Origin: Pseudomonadota bacterium
GTDB taxonomy: Bacteria; Pseudomonadota; Gammaproteobacteria; Burkholderiales; Burkholderiaceae_C
Direction of reading: 5' to 3'
NCBI GenBank assembly: GCA_018241225.1
Contig: JAFEEG010000041.1
Coordinates: forward strand, 1-64,000
Length of the DNA stretch: 64,000 bases
Position numbers and translations under genes: made by a program. Of this stretch, positions 41,393 to 50,709 are shown piece by piece (the stretch's first letter is position 1; each line of letters begins with the position of its first letter). A model generated the notes under the pieces. That model was not told the DNA's origin. It worked only from the letters and a program-made list of their open reading frames with translations, and made no database searches.

Positions 41393-41821
41393 TCAGATCT
41401 TGTCGACCACGAGGCGGCTGCCGACCACCTCGACTACCCGGTGCATGCCCATGGAGGGCGCCGCGCCGGGGCGGGGCATGGCGGTCCATTGGGCGCCGCG
41501 ATAGCGCACCGAAGCCGTCCCGTCGGGGTTCCAGGCCTCGATGAGCACCGTGCCGCCAATGTCCAGGTTGACGTCGGGATTGGCCTGGCTGGCCGGCTGG
41601 CCCAGGCGCTGCTTGCGTCGCACCAGGTACCAGGTGATGACCGCGCCCACGCCCACGATGGCCGCCACGACCAATTGCGTCGTGAGGCCAGCGCCCAGGT
41701 GGGCCGAGATGGCGGCCGCGGCAAACCCGGCGCTCAGCAAGAGCAGGTAGATCGTGCCGCTGAGCAGTTCCAGCACGATGGCCGCGCCCGCGATGAGCCA
41801 CCAGACGGTGGATTGCGCCAT
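41393..41821 (-). CDS. NfeD-like membrane protein
   Basis: A 142-residue protein with two or three N-terminal hydrophobic helices (about 5-65) and a C-terminal OB-fold (GGTVLIEAWNPDGTASVRYRGAQW, GMHRVVEVVGSRLVVDKI). Short NfeD proteins work with SPFH partners, here the QmcA-like protein immediately downstream. An AGAGGAAA ribosome site is present. It is divergent from the decarboxylase gene with 116 bp between starts. Confidence 0.9.
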   Translation of the reverse strand: MAQSTVWWLIAGAAIVLELLSGTIYLLLLSAGFAAAAISAHLGAGLTTQLVVAAIVGVGAVITWYLVRRKQRLGQPASQANPDVNLDIGGTVLIEAWNPDGTASVRYRGAQWTAMPRPGAAPSMGMHRVVEVVGSRLVVDKI

Positions 41822-41937
41822 TGAACTTTCCTCTGTCGAATGTTGCTGAGCGCGATTCTGCTTGAAAGCGGACAGCCATCCTTCATCTGGATTCCGTACA
41901 CTTCCGCCCTCATTTCCCTGTCCGGAGCATCGCTGCC

Positions 41938-44211
41938 ATGAAATTCCGCTTCCCCATCGTCATCATCGACGAGGACTACCGCTCCGAGAACACATCGGGG
42001 CTGGGTATCCGCGCCTTGGCCCAGGCCATCGAGGCCGAGGGCTTCGAGGTGCTGGGAGCCACCAGCTACGGCGACCTGAGCCAGTTCGCCCAGCAGCAAA
42101 GCCGTGCCAGCGCCTTCATCCTGTCGATCGACGACGAGGAGTTCACCGTCGGCCCCGACCTCGACCCGGCCGTGTTGAGCCTGCGCAACTTCATCGAGGA
42201 AGTGCGCCGCAAGAACGCCGACGTGCCCATCTACATCTACGGCGAGACCAAGACCAGCCGGCACCTGCCCAACGACATCCTGCGCGAGCTGCATGGCTTC
42301 ATCCACATGTTCGAGGACACGCCGGAGTTCGTGGCCCGCCACATCATCCGCGAGGCCAAGAGCTACCTGGAAAGCGTGCAGCCGCCGTTCTTCAAGGCGC
42401 TGATCGACTACGCCGAAGACGGCTCGTACTCGTGGCACTGCCCGGGCCACTCGGGTGGCGTGGCTTTCCTCAAGAGCCCGGTGGGCCAGATGTTCCACCA
42501 GTTCTTCGGCGAGAACATGCTGCGCGCGGACGTGTGCAACGCGGTGGAAGAACTGGGCCAGCTGCTGGACCACACCGGCCCGGTGGCCGCCAGCGAGCGC
42601 AATGCTGCGCGCATCTTCAACGCCGACCACTGCTTCTTCGTGACCAACGGCACCAGCACCAGCAACAAGATGGTGTGGCACCACACGGTGGCGCCCGATG
42701 ACGTGGTGGTGGTCGACCGCAACTGCCACAAGTCGATCCTGCACGCGATCATCATGACCGGCGCCATTCCGGTGTTCATGAAGCCCACGCGCAACCACTT
42801 CGGCATCATCGGCCCCATCCCGAAGAGCGAGTTCGAGCAAAGCGCCATCAAGGCCAAGATCCGCGCCAACCCGCTGCTCTCGCATGTGGACGCCGACAAG
42901 GTCAAGCCGCGCGTGATGACCATCACCCAGTCGACCTACGACGGCGTTCTCTACAACACCGAGACCATCAAGGGCATGCTCGACGGCTACGTGGACACGC
43001 TGCACTTCGACGAGGCCTGGCTGCCGCACGCTGCCTTCCACCCCTTCTACGGCACCTACCACGCCATGGGCAAGCGTCGCGAGCGCACCAAGGAGTCGCT
43101 GGTGTTCGCCACCCAGTCCACGCACAAGCTGCTGGCCGGCATCAGCCAGGCCAGCCACGTGCTGGTGCAGGACTCGCAGCACCGCCAGCTCGACCGGGAC
43201 CTCTTCAACGAGGCCTACCTGATGCACTCGTCCACCAGCCCGCAGTACGCCATCATCGCCAGCTGCGACGTGGCGGCGGCCATGATGGAGCCGCCCGGCG
43301 GCACCGCGCTGGTGGAAGAGAGCCTGCTCGAGGCGCTCGACTTCCGCCGTGCCATGCGCAAGGTGGAGGCCGAGTTCGGCAAGGATGAATGGTGGTTCAA
43401 GGTCTGGGGCCCCGAGAAGCTCGTGGACGAGGGCATCGGCCGCGCAGACGACTGGATCATCAAGGGCGAGGCGCGCACCGCCAAGTGGCACGGCTTCGGC
43501 AAGCTGGCCGACGGCTTCAACATGCTCGACCCGATCAAGTCGACCATCGTGACGCCAGGCATGGACCTGAACGGCAAGTTCGCCAAGACCGGCATCCCGG
43601 CCAGCATCGTCACCAAGTTCCTGGCCGAACACGGCGTGATCGTGGAGAAGACCGGCCTGTACAGCTTCTTCATCATGTTCACCATCGGCATCACCAAGGG
43701 CCGCTGGAACACGTTGCTGACGGCGCTGCAGCAGTTCAAGGACGACTACGCACGCAACCAGCCCATGTGGCGCATCATGCCGGAGTTCTGCCAGGCTCAC
43801 CCCGGCTACGAGCGCATGGGCTTGCGCGATCTGTGCCAGCGCGTGCACGAGCTGTACGCCCGCTACGACATCGCCCGCCTGACCACCGAGATGTACCTGA
43901 GCGACCTGACGCCGGCCATGAAGCCCAGCGACGCCTTCGCCTACATCGCGCACCGCAAGACCGAGCGCGTGGAAATCGACGAGCTGGAAGGGCGCATCAC
44001 CACCAGCCTGATCACGCCGTACCCGCCGGGTATTCCGCTGCTCATTCCGGGCGAGGTGTTCAACAAGAAGATCGTCGACTACCTGAAGTTTGCGCGGCAG
44101 TTCAACGAGGAGTGCCCCGGCTTCGAGACCGACATCCATGGCCTGGTGGCCAAGGTGGATGCCAGCGGCAAGAAGCGCTACTACGCCGACTGCGTGCGCA
44201 GCGGCGGCTAG
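41938..44211 (+). CDS. arginine/lysine/ornithine decarboxylase, biodegradative type
   Basis: A 757-residue fold-type I PLP decarboxylase. An N-terminal response-regulator-like wing domain (1-130, FPIVIIDEDYRSENTSGLGIRAL) precedes the PLP core, with SWHCPGHSGGVAF, FVTNGTSTSNKMVWH and HFDEAWLPHAAFHPFYG. The PLP lysine is K397 in QSTHKLLAGISQASH. The C-terminal domain is complete. Enterobacterial relatives (AdiA, CadA, LdcC, SpeC) make agmatine, cadaverine or putrescine; sequence by eye does not fix the substrate. No antiporter gene is adjacent, so an acid-stress pair is not supported, and polyamine synthesis is equally possible. Confidence 0.92.
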   Translation: MKFRFPIVIIDEDYRSENTSGLGIRALAQAIEAEGFEVLGATSYGDLSQFAQQQSRASAFILSIDDEEFTVGPDLDPAVLSLRNFIEEVRRKNADVPIYIYGETKTSRHLPNDILRELHGFIHMFEDTPEFVARHIIREAKSYLESVQPPFFKALIDYAEDGSYSWHCPGHSGGVAFLKSPVGQMFHQFFGENMLRADVCNAVEELGQLLDHTGPVAASERNAARIFNADHCFFVTNGTSTSNKMVWHHTVAPDDVVVVDRNCHKSILHAIIMTGAIPVFMKPTRNHFGIIGPIPKSEFEQSAIKAKIRANPLLSHVDADKVKPRVMTITQSTYDGVLYNTETIKGMLDGYVDTLHFDEAWLPHAAFHPFYGTYHAMGKRRERTKESLVFATQSTHKLLAGISQASHVLVQDSQHRQLDRDLFNEAYLMHSSTSPQYAIIASCDVAAAMMEPPGGTALVEESLLEALDFRRAMRKVEAEFGKDEWWFKVWGPEKLVDEGIGRADDWIIKGEARTAKWHGFGKLADGFNMLDPIKSTIVTPGMDLNGKFAKTGIPASIVTKFLAEHGVIVEKTGLYSFFIMFTIGITKGRWNTLLTALQQFKDDYARNQPMWRIMPEFCQAHPGYERMGLRDLCQRVHELYARYDIARLTTEMYLSDLTPAMKPSDAFAYIAHRKTERVEIDELEGRITTSLITPYPPGIPLLIPGEVFNKKIVDYLKFARQFNEECPGFETDIHGLVAKVDASGKKRYYADCVRSGG

Positions 44212-44232
44212 TCGGAAAAAGGATGGGCGGCG

Positions 44233-45093
44233 TCAGCCCAGGCGCAGGGTCATGACGCCGGCCAGGATCACCAGCGTGCCGATGGCGCGCTGCCAGCCGA
44301 AGGATTCGCGCAGGAACAGCGTGCCGATCAGCGCCGCGAACAGCACCGAGGTCTCGCGCAGCGCAGCCACCACCGCCACCGGCGCGCGGGTCATGGCCCA
44401 CAGGGCGATGCCGTAGCTGCCCAGCGAAGCGAGTGTGCCCATCAGCGCCACGGGCCAGCGCCCCCGCATGTAGGTCAGGGCTTCCAGGCGGCGGCCCGGC
44501 CGGCGCCACAGCACCAGCAGCAGGAAGGGAATGCCGTCGAACAGGAACAGGCCGGCCACGTAGGCGGCAGCGTCGCCCGCGGTGCGCACGCCAATGCCGT
44601 CGATCACGGTGTAGACGGCGATGATGGCCGCGTTGGCCAGTGCAAAGGTCAGGGCCTTGCCGCGGTGCGAGCCTTCCACGTGCATGGCCGAGCGAGACAG
44701 CCCCAGCGTCACGACGCCCGCGCACAGCACCGCCACGCCGATCCAGGCCGTGTGCGACAGGCCCTCGCCGATGAAGTTCAGGCTGCCCAGCGCCACCAGC
44801 AGCGGCGCGCACCCGCGCATGAGGGGGTAGGTCAGCCCCAGGTCGCCGTACTTGTAGGCGCCGGCCAGCGCGACGTAGTAGCCCAGGTGGATGACCAGCG
44901 ACGCCGCCATGAAAGGCCAGGCCGCCGGCTTGGGCAATCCCGTGTGCATGAGCAGCGGAATGGCCACGAAGAAGCCCAGGCTGTGCACCAGGGCGGTGTC
45001 CAGGGCCTTGTCCTTGCCGGCCTTGATGAAGGCGTTCCAGCTGGCGTGGAGGAGGGCGCCGAAGAGAACGGCCAGAAGTACGGAGACGCTCAC
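44233..45093 (-). CDS. EamA/DMT-family transporter
   Basis: A 286-residue inner-membrane protein with about ten helices in two EamA repeats (first half ending near residue 133, second starting at GKALTFALANAAIIAVYTVIDG). The AYKYGDLGLTYPLMRG and ALRETSVLFAALIGTLFLRE segments are typical of the drug/metabolite transporter superfamily. Its ATG overlaps the stop of the GntR gene (ATGA), so it is cotranscribed with that regulator. A role connected to the phosphonate transport genes is possible but unproven. Substrate unknown. Convergent with the decarboxylase gene. Confidence 0.9.
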   Translation of the reverse strand: MSVSVLLAVLFGALLHASWNAFIKAGKDKALDTALVHSLGFFVAIPLLMHTGLPKPAAWPFMAASLVIHLGYYVALAGAYKYGDLGLTYPLMRGCAPLLVALGSLNFIGEGLSHTAWIGVAVLCAGVVTLGLSRSAMHVEGSHRGKALTFALANAAIIAVYTVIDGIGVRTAGDAAAYVAGLFLFDGIPFLLLVLWRRPGRRLEALTYMRGRWPVALMGTLASLGSYGIALWAMTRAPVAVVAALRETSVLFAALIGTLFLRESFGWQRAIGTLVILAGVMTLRLG

Positions 45094-45794
45094 GCGGCCG
45101 CCGCGGCCAGCGCGTTCTTGCCACGGTAGTACTCGAGCGTGCGCTCGCGGCTGTTCATCACGTGCTGGAACATGGCCTGGCCGGCGGCCTCGGGATCGCC
45201 GGCGGCGATGGCCTTCACGATCTGCTTGTGCTCGCGGGTGAACACCGCCATGGATTCGGCCGTGAGGTTCTGCCGGCGAAAGAGCGACAGCTCGTTGACC
45301 AGCTTGCGGTAGGTGGCCGTGAGCTTGGCGTTGTCCGCCAGCTCCAGCAGCCGGTCATGGAACTTGAGGTTGACGCGGTGATAGTCGCCGGCGTTGTCGC
45401 CCTTGACGGCCTGGTCCATGGCCTCGACCAGCTGGCGCAGCTCCTTGACCTGGGCGGGCGTGATGGTTTCAGCCAGCTTTCGGCCCACGTACAGGTCCAT
45501 CACCGCACGCACCTCGAAGATCTCCAGCGCCTCCTCCACGGCCACGTCGCGCACGAAGACGCCGCGGTTCTTGATGGTGCGAACCAGACCCGATTCCTCG
45601 AGCATGCGGAAGGCCTCCCGCACCGGCCCGCGGGATACGCCCAATTGCTCGGCCAGCGTGGCTTCGGTAAGTTTTTCACCGGACTGGAGCTTCCCGTCCA
45701 GGATCATGCGTTCGATCTCGGCCTGCACCAGGTTGGTGAGCGAATTGAGCTGGAGATGGGCTATCGCGGTGTGGCTGGAGATGGGTTTGGCCAT
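45090..45794 (-). CDS. GntR-family regulator with FCD effector domain
   Basis: A 234-residue regulator. The winged helix is at about 20-85 (ILDGKLQSGEKLTEATLAEQLGVSRGPVREAFRMLEESGLV), followed by an FCD helical domain with metal-ligand-like residues (EIFEVRAVMDL, YHRVNLKFHDRLLELA, REHKQIVKAI). It is divergent from a 2-aminoethylphosphonate-type ABC transporter and is preceded by matching dyads (45802-45854), so it probably represses that transporter and itself. Cotranscribed with the EamA transporter through a 4-bp overlap. Confidence 0.9.
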   Translation of the reverse strand: MAKPISSHTAIAHLQLNSLTNLVQAEIERMILDGKLQSGEKLTEATLAEQLGVSRGPVREAFRMLEESGLVRTIKNRGVFVRDVAVEEALEIFEVRAVMDLYVGRKLAETITPAQVKELRQLVEAMDQAVKGDNAGDYHRVNLKFHDRLLELADNAKLTATYRKLVNELSLFRRQNLTAESMAVFTREHKQIVKAIAAGDPEAAGQAMFQHVMNSRERTLEYYRGKNALAAAAA

Positions 45795-45801
45795 GGGGAA
45801 A

Positions 45802-45854
45802 ATCGTAGATGGACGCTTATAGATTGTCTACGATCTACCAAAGACAATAGACAA
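45802..45854. promoter_or_regulatory. putative GntR operator region
   Basis: ATCGTAGA (45802-45809) and TCTACGAT (45827-45834) form an inverted repeat. TTGTCT (45824-45829) is inverted as AGACAA at 45842-45847 and again at 45849-45854. The site lies in the 171-bp divergent region and resembles the TTGTCTAC-type half-sites bound by FCD-GntR proteins. Confidence 0.6.
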
Positions 45855-45965
45855 AATCCGGTTTCAGGCCCCGATTTTGCTTGGAGTCCATGTCATGAAG
45901 ATGACTTCTCGCAAAGTCACATTTCACGCTTTCTCTTTCTGCAACGCACACGGAGTCCGCTGAAA

Positions 45966-47000
45966 ATGAACTACACGAAATGCATCCTGGCCGCCGCCAT
46001 CGGCCTTGCGCTGTCCGGTACGGCGCTTGCCCAGAAAACGCAGCTGACCGTCTACACGGCCCTGGAAACCGACCAGCTCAAGGCCTACCAGGAAGCCTTC
46101 AACAAGGTCGAGCCCAACATCGAGATCAAGTGGGTGCGTGACTCCACCGGCGTGGTCACGGCCAAGCTGCTGGCCGAAAAGGCCAACCCGCAGGCTGACG
46201 CCATCTGGGGCGTGGCTGCGTCCAGCATGGCGCTGTTCGACAAGAGCGGCATGCTCGAGCCGTATGCGCCGTTGAACCTCGACGCGATCATGCCGCAGTA
46301 CCGCGACAAGAAGTCGCCGCCCGCCTGGTGGGGCATGGACGTGTTCGGCGCCGTGGTGTGCGTGAACACCGTGGAAGCCAAGAAGAAGAACATCCCGATT
46401 CCCACCAGCTGGAAGGACCTGACCAAGCCCGAGTACAAGGGCCAGGTGGTCATGCCCAACCCGGCCTCGTCGGGCACCGGCTATTTCGACGTGGTGGCCT
46501 GGCTGCAGCTGTGGGGCGACGAAGGCGGCAAGGGCGGCGGCTGGAAGTACATGGACGCGCTGCACGAGAACATTGCCCAGTACACCCACTCGGGCTCCAA
46601 GCCCTGCAACATGGCGGCAGCCGGCGAGTACGTGGCCGGGATTTCCTTCGAATACCGCGACCACACGAACAAGGCCAAGGGCGCACCCATCGAGCTGGTG
46701 TTCCCCAAGGAAGGCCTGGGCTGGGACCTGGAGGCCTTCGGCATCTACAAGGGCACCAAGAAGCTCGACGCCGCCAAGAAGCTGGCCGACTGGGCTTCGT
46801 CGAAGGACGCGATGCTGCTGTACGGCAAGAACTTCGCGGTCACGGCGCAGCCGGGCGTGGCGCCCAAGCTGGCCAACATTCCGGATGACTACGAGTCGCG
46901 CCTGATCAAGGTGAACTTCGACCAGGCCGCCACCGGCCGCGAGCGCACGCTGGCCGAATGGACCCGCCGCTACGACGGCAAGAGCGAAGCGAAGAAGTAA
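45966..47000 (+). CDS. phnS: 2-aminoethylphosphonate-type ABC transporter substrate-binding protein
   Basis: A 344-residue periplasmic protein with a clear signal peptide (1-22, cleavage after ALA-Q). The iron/AEP-type binding fold is seen in QLTVYTALETDQLKAYQEAFNK, DSTGVVTAKLLAEKANPQAD and MPNPASSGTGYFDVVAW. The same architecture occurs in ferric-iron binders (FbpA/SfuA), but those need tyrosine pairs that are not evident here; the form and gene order fit the PhnS-type AEP group better. Start ATG 45966 follows a GGAG. It leads a three-gene operon with ATPase and fused permease. Confidence 0.85.
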   Translation: MNYTKCILAAAIGLALSGTALAQKTQLTVYTALETDQLKAYQEAFNKVEPNIEIKWVRDSTGVVTAKLLAEKANPQADAIWGVAASSMALFDKSGMLEPYAPLNLDAIMPQYRDKKSPPAWWGMDVFGAVVCVNTVEAKKKNIPIPTSWKDLTKPEYKGQVVMPNPASSGTGYFDVVAWLQLWGDEGGKGGGWKYMDALHENIAQYTHSGSKPCNMAAAGEYVAGISFEYRDHTNKAKGAPIELVFPKEGLGWDLEAFGIYKGTKKLDAAKKLADWASSKDAMLLYGKNFAVTAQPGVAPKLANIPDDYESRLIKVNFDQAATGRERTLAEWTRRYDGKSEAKK

Positions 47001-47008
47001 GGACTGAG

Positions 47009-48103
47009 ATGACAGAGGTGGGCTACCTGCAGCTGCGCGGCATCGGCAAGCATTTCGGTGCCTTCGCGGCACTGAAGAACATCGACCTGACGATCCGCCG
47101 TGGCGAGTTCGTGTGCTTCCTGGGGCCCTCGGGCTGCGGCAAGACCACCTTGCTTCGCATCATTGCCGGGCTGGAGTCGCAGAGCTCCGGCTCGGTTGTG
47201 CAGGACGGGCGGGACATCTCGATCTTGCCGCCGGCGGCACGCGACTACGGGATCATGTTCCAGTCCTATGCGCTCTTTCCCAACCTGAGCGTGGCGGACA
47301 ACGTCTCGTACGGGCTGGTCAACCGCAAGCAGCCGCGCGCCCAGGTGGCGACGCGGGTGGACGAGCTGCTGGCCCTGGTGGGGCTGCCGGGCACAGGCGC
47401 CAAGTTTCCGGCGCAGATGTCGGGCGGCCAGCAACAGCGCGTGGCGCTGGCGCGCGCCCTGGCCACCTCGCCAGGGTTGCTGCTGCTGGACGAGCCGCTC
47501 TCGGCCCTGGACGCCATCGTGCGCGTGCACCTTCGCAACGAAATCCGCAGCCTGCAGCGCAAGCTGGGCGTGACCACCATCATGGTGACGCACGACCAGG
47601 AAGAGGCGCTGTCGGTGGCCGACCGCATCGTGGTCATGAACCACGGCGTGATCGAGCAGGTGGGCACGCCCATGCAGGTGTATCGCGAGCCGGCCAGCGC
47701 CTTCGTGGCCGATTTCGTCGGCAAGGTGAACCGGTTGCGCGCCGTGTCCGAAGGCGACCATTGGTACCGCGTGGGCAACAAGCGGCTGCAGTGCCTGCCA
47801 GGTGCAGACCTGGGATGCGCCTCGGGCGGCGATGTGGCGATCTACCTGCGGCCCGAGGACCGCGTGGTGGACGGCCTGCGCGACGACGACCCGACACGCT
47901 GCGCCGGCACGGTGCGTCATATCGAGTTCCTGGGCGGCAATTGCCTGGCCGAGGTGGCGGTGGACGGCATTCCGGACCAGTCGATGCATCTGCAGTTCTC
48001 GCTCAACCAGATGGACGAGTTCAATGTGCGCGAGGGCGCGACGGTGCATTTCGCGCTGCGCACCGACCGGCTGCGCGTGTTTCCCGCGGCGGCTGCCGCA
48101 TGA
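47009..48103 (+). CDS. phnT: 2-aminoethylphosphonate-type ABC transporter ATPase
   Basis: A 364-residue importer ATPase. Walker A GPSGCGKT is at 39-46, the signature at MSGGQQQRVALARAL, Walker B at LLLLDEPLSALD and the switch histidine at IMVTHDQEEALS. The C-terminal TOBE-like domain (about 240-364, YLRPEDRVVDG) matches the phosphonate/putrescine group. It begins 8 bp after the binding-protein gene and its stop overlaps the permease ATG (ATGA). Confidence 0.9.
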   Translation: MTEVGYLQLRGIGKHFGAFAALKNIDLTIRRGEFVCFLGPSGCGKTTLLRIIAGLESQSSGSVVQDGRDISILPPAARDYGIMFQSYALFPNLSVADNVSYGLVNRKQPRAQVATRVDELLALVGLPGTGAKFPAQMSGGQQQRVALARALATSPGLLLLDEPLSALDAIVRVHLRNEIRSLQRKLGVTTIMVTHDQEEALSVADRIVVMNHGVIEQVGTPMQVYREPASAFVADFVGKVNRLRAVSEGDHWYRVGNKRLQCLPGADLGCASGGDVAIYLRPEDRVVDGLRDDDPTRCAGTVRHIEFLGGNCLAEVAVDGIPDQSMHLQFSLNQMDEFNVREGATVHFALRTDRLRVFPAAAAA

Positions 48104-49854
48104 GCGTTGTTGCATCCATGCATGGTCCTCTTGTCGGTGTTGATCCAGCGCATGCGCTACGCGGTGCGCGACCCTTGAAGCAGCGGGTGCACTGGACCGA
48201 GCGGCTGGGCCAGCTCTGCCTGGTGCTCATCGCGCTACTGCTGGGCGGGGCCCTGGTGGCACCGCTCTTCTCGATTCTTGCCAAGGCGGTGGAGTCGCCC
48301 GCCGGCTCGGGGTTGGGTGCGTTCACCTCGTACCTGGCTTCGCCCGCGCTGCTGACCAGCCTGTGGCACAGCGTGTGGGTGTCGGTGCTGGTCACTCTCA
48401 TCGTGGTGCCCCTGGCCTTCGGGTTCGCCTACGCGCTCACGCGCAGCTGCATGCCGGCCAAGGGCGTCTTCCGCACCATCAGCCTGCTGCCCTTGCTGGC
48501 GCCTTCGCTGCTGTCGGCCATCTCGATCATCTACTGGTTCGGCAACCAGGGGGCGGCCAAGGAATTCTGGTTGTCGCTGGGTTTCTCGGGCATCTACGGC
48601 GCCTCGGGCATCGTGCTGGCCGAGTGCTTCGCCACTTTTCCGCATGTGCTGATGATCCTGGTGACGGCGCTGCGCCTGGCGGATGCACGCCTGTACGAAG
48701 CGGCCGATGCCTTGGGCACCGGCACCTTGCGCAAGTTCTTCACCATCACCTTGCCCGGGGCCAAGTACGGTCTCATTTCCGCAGCGCTGCTGTGCGCCAC
48801 CCTGGTCATCACCGACTTCGGCATTCCCAAGGTCGTGGGTGGCAATTTCAACGTGCTGGCCACCGACGTGTTCAAGCTGGTGATCGGGCAGCAGGACTTC
48901 CAGCGCGGCGCTGTGGTGGCCTTGCTGCTGCTCACTCCGGCGGTGCTGACCTTCGCGGTGGACCATTTTGTGCAGCGCAAGCAGAACGCTTCGCTGTCGG
49001 CGCGCGCGGTGGCGCTGGTGCCAAGGCACTCGCCGCGCTTCGACCGGATCATGACGCTGTATTGCGCGCTGATCGCCACGCTCATGCTGGCCATGTTCGG
49101 CATGGCGGTGTTTGCTTCCTTCGCCAAGCTCTGGCCCTACAACCTGACGCCGAGCCTGGATCACTATGTGGCTGGCCTGGTCGACGCGGGCCTGGGCGAA
49201 GCGCTGTGGAACAGCATCAAGATGGCCACCGGCACGGCGGTGTTCGGCACGGTCGTGGTTTTCATCGGTGCCTACCTGCTCGAAAAGACGCGAGGGCTGG
49301 ACGGCGTGCGGACGCTGGTGCGACTGATGGCCATGCTGCCGATGGCGGTGCCCGGGCTGGTGCTGGGGCTGGGCTACATCTTCTTCTTCAATGCGCCGGG
49401 CAATCCGTTCAACGGCCTGTACCAGACCATGGCCCTGCTGGTGTTGTGCACCATGGTGCACTTCTACACCACCGGCCACCTCACGATGGTGACAGCGCTC
49501 AAGGCGATCGACCCGGAGTTCGAGGCCGTGTCCGCCTCGCTCAAGGTGCCGTTCTACAAGACCTTCTGGCGGGTGACGCTGCCGATCTGCCTGCCCACGC
49601 TGCTGGATGTGTCGCGCTACTTCTTCATCAACGCGATGACGACGATTTCGGCCGTGGTCTTTCTCTATTCGCCCGACACCAAGGTGGCGGCGGTGGCCAT
49701 CCTGAACCTGGACGAAGCGGGTGAAACCGGCGCGGCCGCGGCCATGGCCGTGCTGATTGCCGGGGTGTCGATCGTGGCAACGCTGCTGTATCTGGCCGTG
49801 GGCAAGCTGCTGGAGGCTCGAACCCAGGCTTGGCGGGGCGCCGCGCGCGACTGA
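48100..49854 (+). CDS. 2-aminoethylphosphonate-type ABC transporter permease (fused, two permease domains)
   Basis: A 584-residue inner-membrane protein with about twelve helices. Each half carries the binding-protein-dependent permease coupling loop (EAADALGTGTLRKFFTITLPGAKYGLIS in the first, EAVSASLKVPFYKTFWRVTLPICLPTLLD in the second). It thus combines two permease subunits in one chain, as in FbpB- and PhnUV-like fused permeases. The start ATG at 48100 overlaps the ATPase stop. The operon ends here; no phosphonate-degrading phnW, phnX or phnY gene follows. Confidence 0.9.
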   Translation: MSVVASMHGPLVGVDPAHALRGARPLKQRVHWTERLGQLCLVLIALLLGGALVAPLFSILAKAVESPAGSGLGAFTSYLASPALLTSLWHSVWVSVLVTLIVVPLAFGFAYALTRSCMPAKGVFRTISLLPLLAPSLLSAISIIYWFGNQGAAKEFWLSLGFSGIYGASGIVLAECFATFPHVLMILVTALRLADARLYEAADALGTGTLRKFFTITLPGAKYGLISAALLCATLVITDFGIPKVVGGNFNVLATDVFKLVIGQQDFQRGAVVALLLLTPAVLTFAVDHFVQRKQNASLSARAVALVPRHSPRFDRIMTLYCALIATLMLAMFGMAVFASFAKLWPYNLTPSLDHYVAGLVDAGLGEALWNSIKMATGTAVFGTVVVFIGAYLLEKTRGLDGVRTLVRLMAMLPMAVPGLVLGLGYIFFFNAPGNPFNGLYQTMALLVLCTMVHFYTTGHLTMVTALKAIDPEFEAVSASLKVPFYKTFWRVTLPICLPTLLDVSRYFFINAMTTISAVVFLYSPDTKVAAVAILNLDEAGETGAAAAMAVLIAGVSIVATLLYLAVGKLLEARTQAWRGAARD

Positions 49855-49860
49855 GCGCGC

Positions 49861-50709
49861 TCAGCCCAGGTCGGGGCGCTCGCGCAGGAAGCGGGCGAAG
49901 CGCGGCAGGCCGTTGTCCGTACTGCCGTTGAAGCGGTAGCTGACCCAGCTGCCCACCGCCGGTGGCGTGCGCCGCTGGGCATCGCTGAAGCCGGAGCCCA
50001 GCTTGAAGCGCCGGCCATCGGGCATTTCGACGACAAGCGCGCCCATGCGGCCGGTGTGGCGGCCCTTGCCATCGACGTAGGCCACCACGCGGGCATCGGC
50101 GTCGTCGAAGGTCTTGACCTTGAGCAGGTCGTTGCTGCGCTCGCCGCGGTAGATGGCATTGCCCCGGTGCAGCATGAGGCCTTCACCACCACCGCGAACC
50201 GTGCGCTCCAGCAGGGCCTGCAGGTCTTCGTGCGTGGTGGCGCGCTGCTGCGGCACCGGCACGAGCCAGGGCGCAGTGGTGACGGGAAGCAGGCGCCTTA
50301 GCGCTGCCAGCCGCTGCGTGAAGGTGCCCGACTGCTGGGGCAGGTCGAACACCATGAAGTGCACTTCGCGCCAGGCGGCGTCGTTGGGCGTCTTGCTGCG
50401 AACGGTGGAGACGGTCTGCTCGAACTTGCCCCGGCCGATCCACAGCTCGCCGTCCATGGGCTGGCGCGGCCAGTGGGCTGTGAACCAGGCGGGTGCCGCC
50501 ACCGTTTCGCCACTGCGGAGCACCAGTTGCTTGCCGTCCCAGTAGCCGCGCACGCCGTCGTACTTTTCGCTGACCCAATAGTCGGTGAGCGGCGTGCCGG
50601 GCTGGTACACCGCGGCGAGCATCAACGCCGGCGCGGCTGCCAGTGCCTGGGTCAGCGGCGCAAATGCGCCCAGGGCAACAAGCAGGAACGAACGGCGAAG
50701 CATTGGCAT
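49861..50709 (-). CDS. secreted minimal ATP-dependent DNA ligase
   Basis: About 282 residues with a signal peptide (MPMLRRSFLLVALGAFAPLTQALA). The nucleotidyltransferase motif I SEKYDGVRG carries the adenylated lysine; further motifs are DGELWIGRGKFEQ (III), FMVFDLPQ (IIIa), GGEGLMLHRG (IV) and LLKVK (V), followed by a compact OB domain. This is the Lig E type: nucleotidyltransferase plus OB only, exported to the periplasm. Start is ambiguous (TTG 50727, ATG 50709 or ATG 50703); 50709 is preferred. Such ligases are proposed to act on extracellular or imported DNA. Convergent with the permease gene, 6 bp apart. Confidence 0.88.
   Translation of the reverse strand: MPMLRRSFLLVALGAFAPLTQALAAAPALMLAAVYQPGTPLTDYWVSEKYDGVRGYWDGKQLVLRSGETVAAPAWFTAHWPRQPMDGELWIGRGKFEQTVSTVRSKTPNDAAWREVHFMVFDLPQQSGTFTQRLAALRRLLPVTTAPWLVPVPQQRATTHEDLQALLERTVRGGGEGLMLHRGNAIYRGERSNDLLKVKTFDDADARVVAYVDGKGRHTGRMGALVVEMPDGRRFKLGSGFSDAQRRTPPAVGSWVSYRFNGSTDNGLPRFARFLRERPDLG

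Noticed and set aside
41734..44139. 801-codon minus-strand open frame opposite the decarboxylase
   Set aside because: Antisense of an unmistakable PLP decarboxylase with intact active site; composition is that of a shadow frame.
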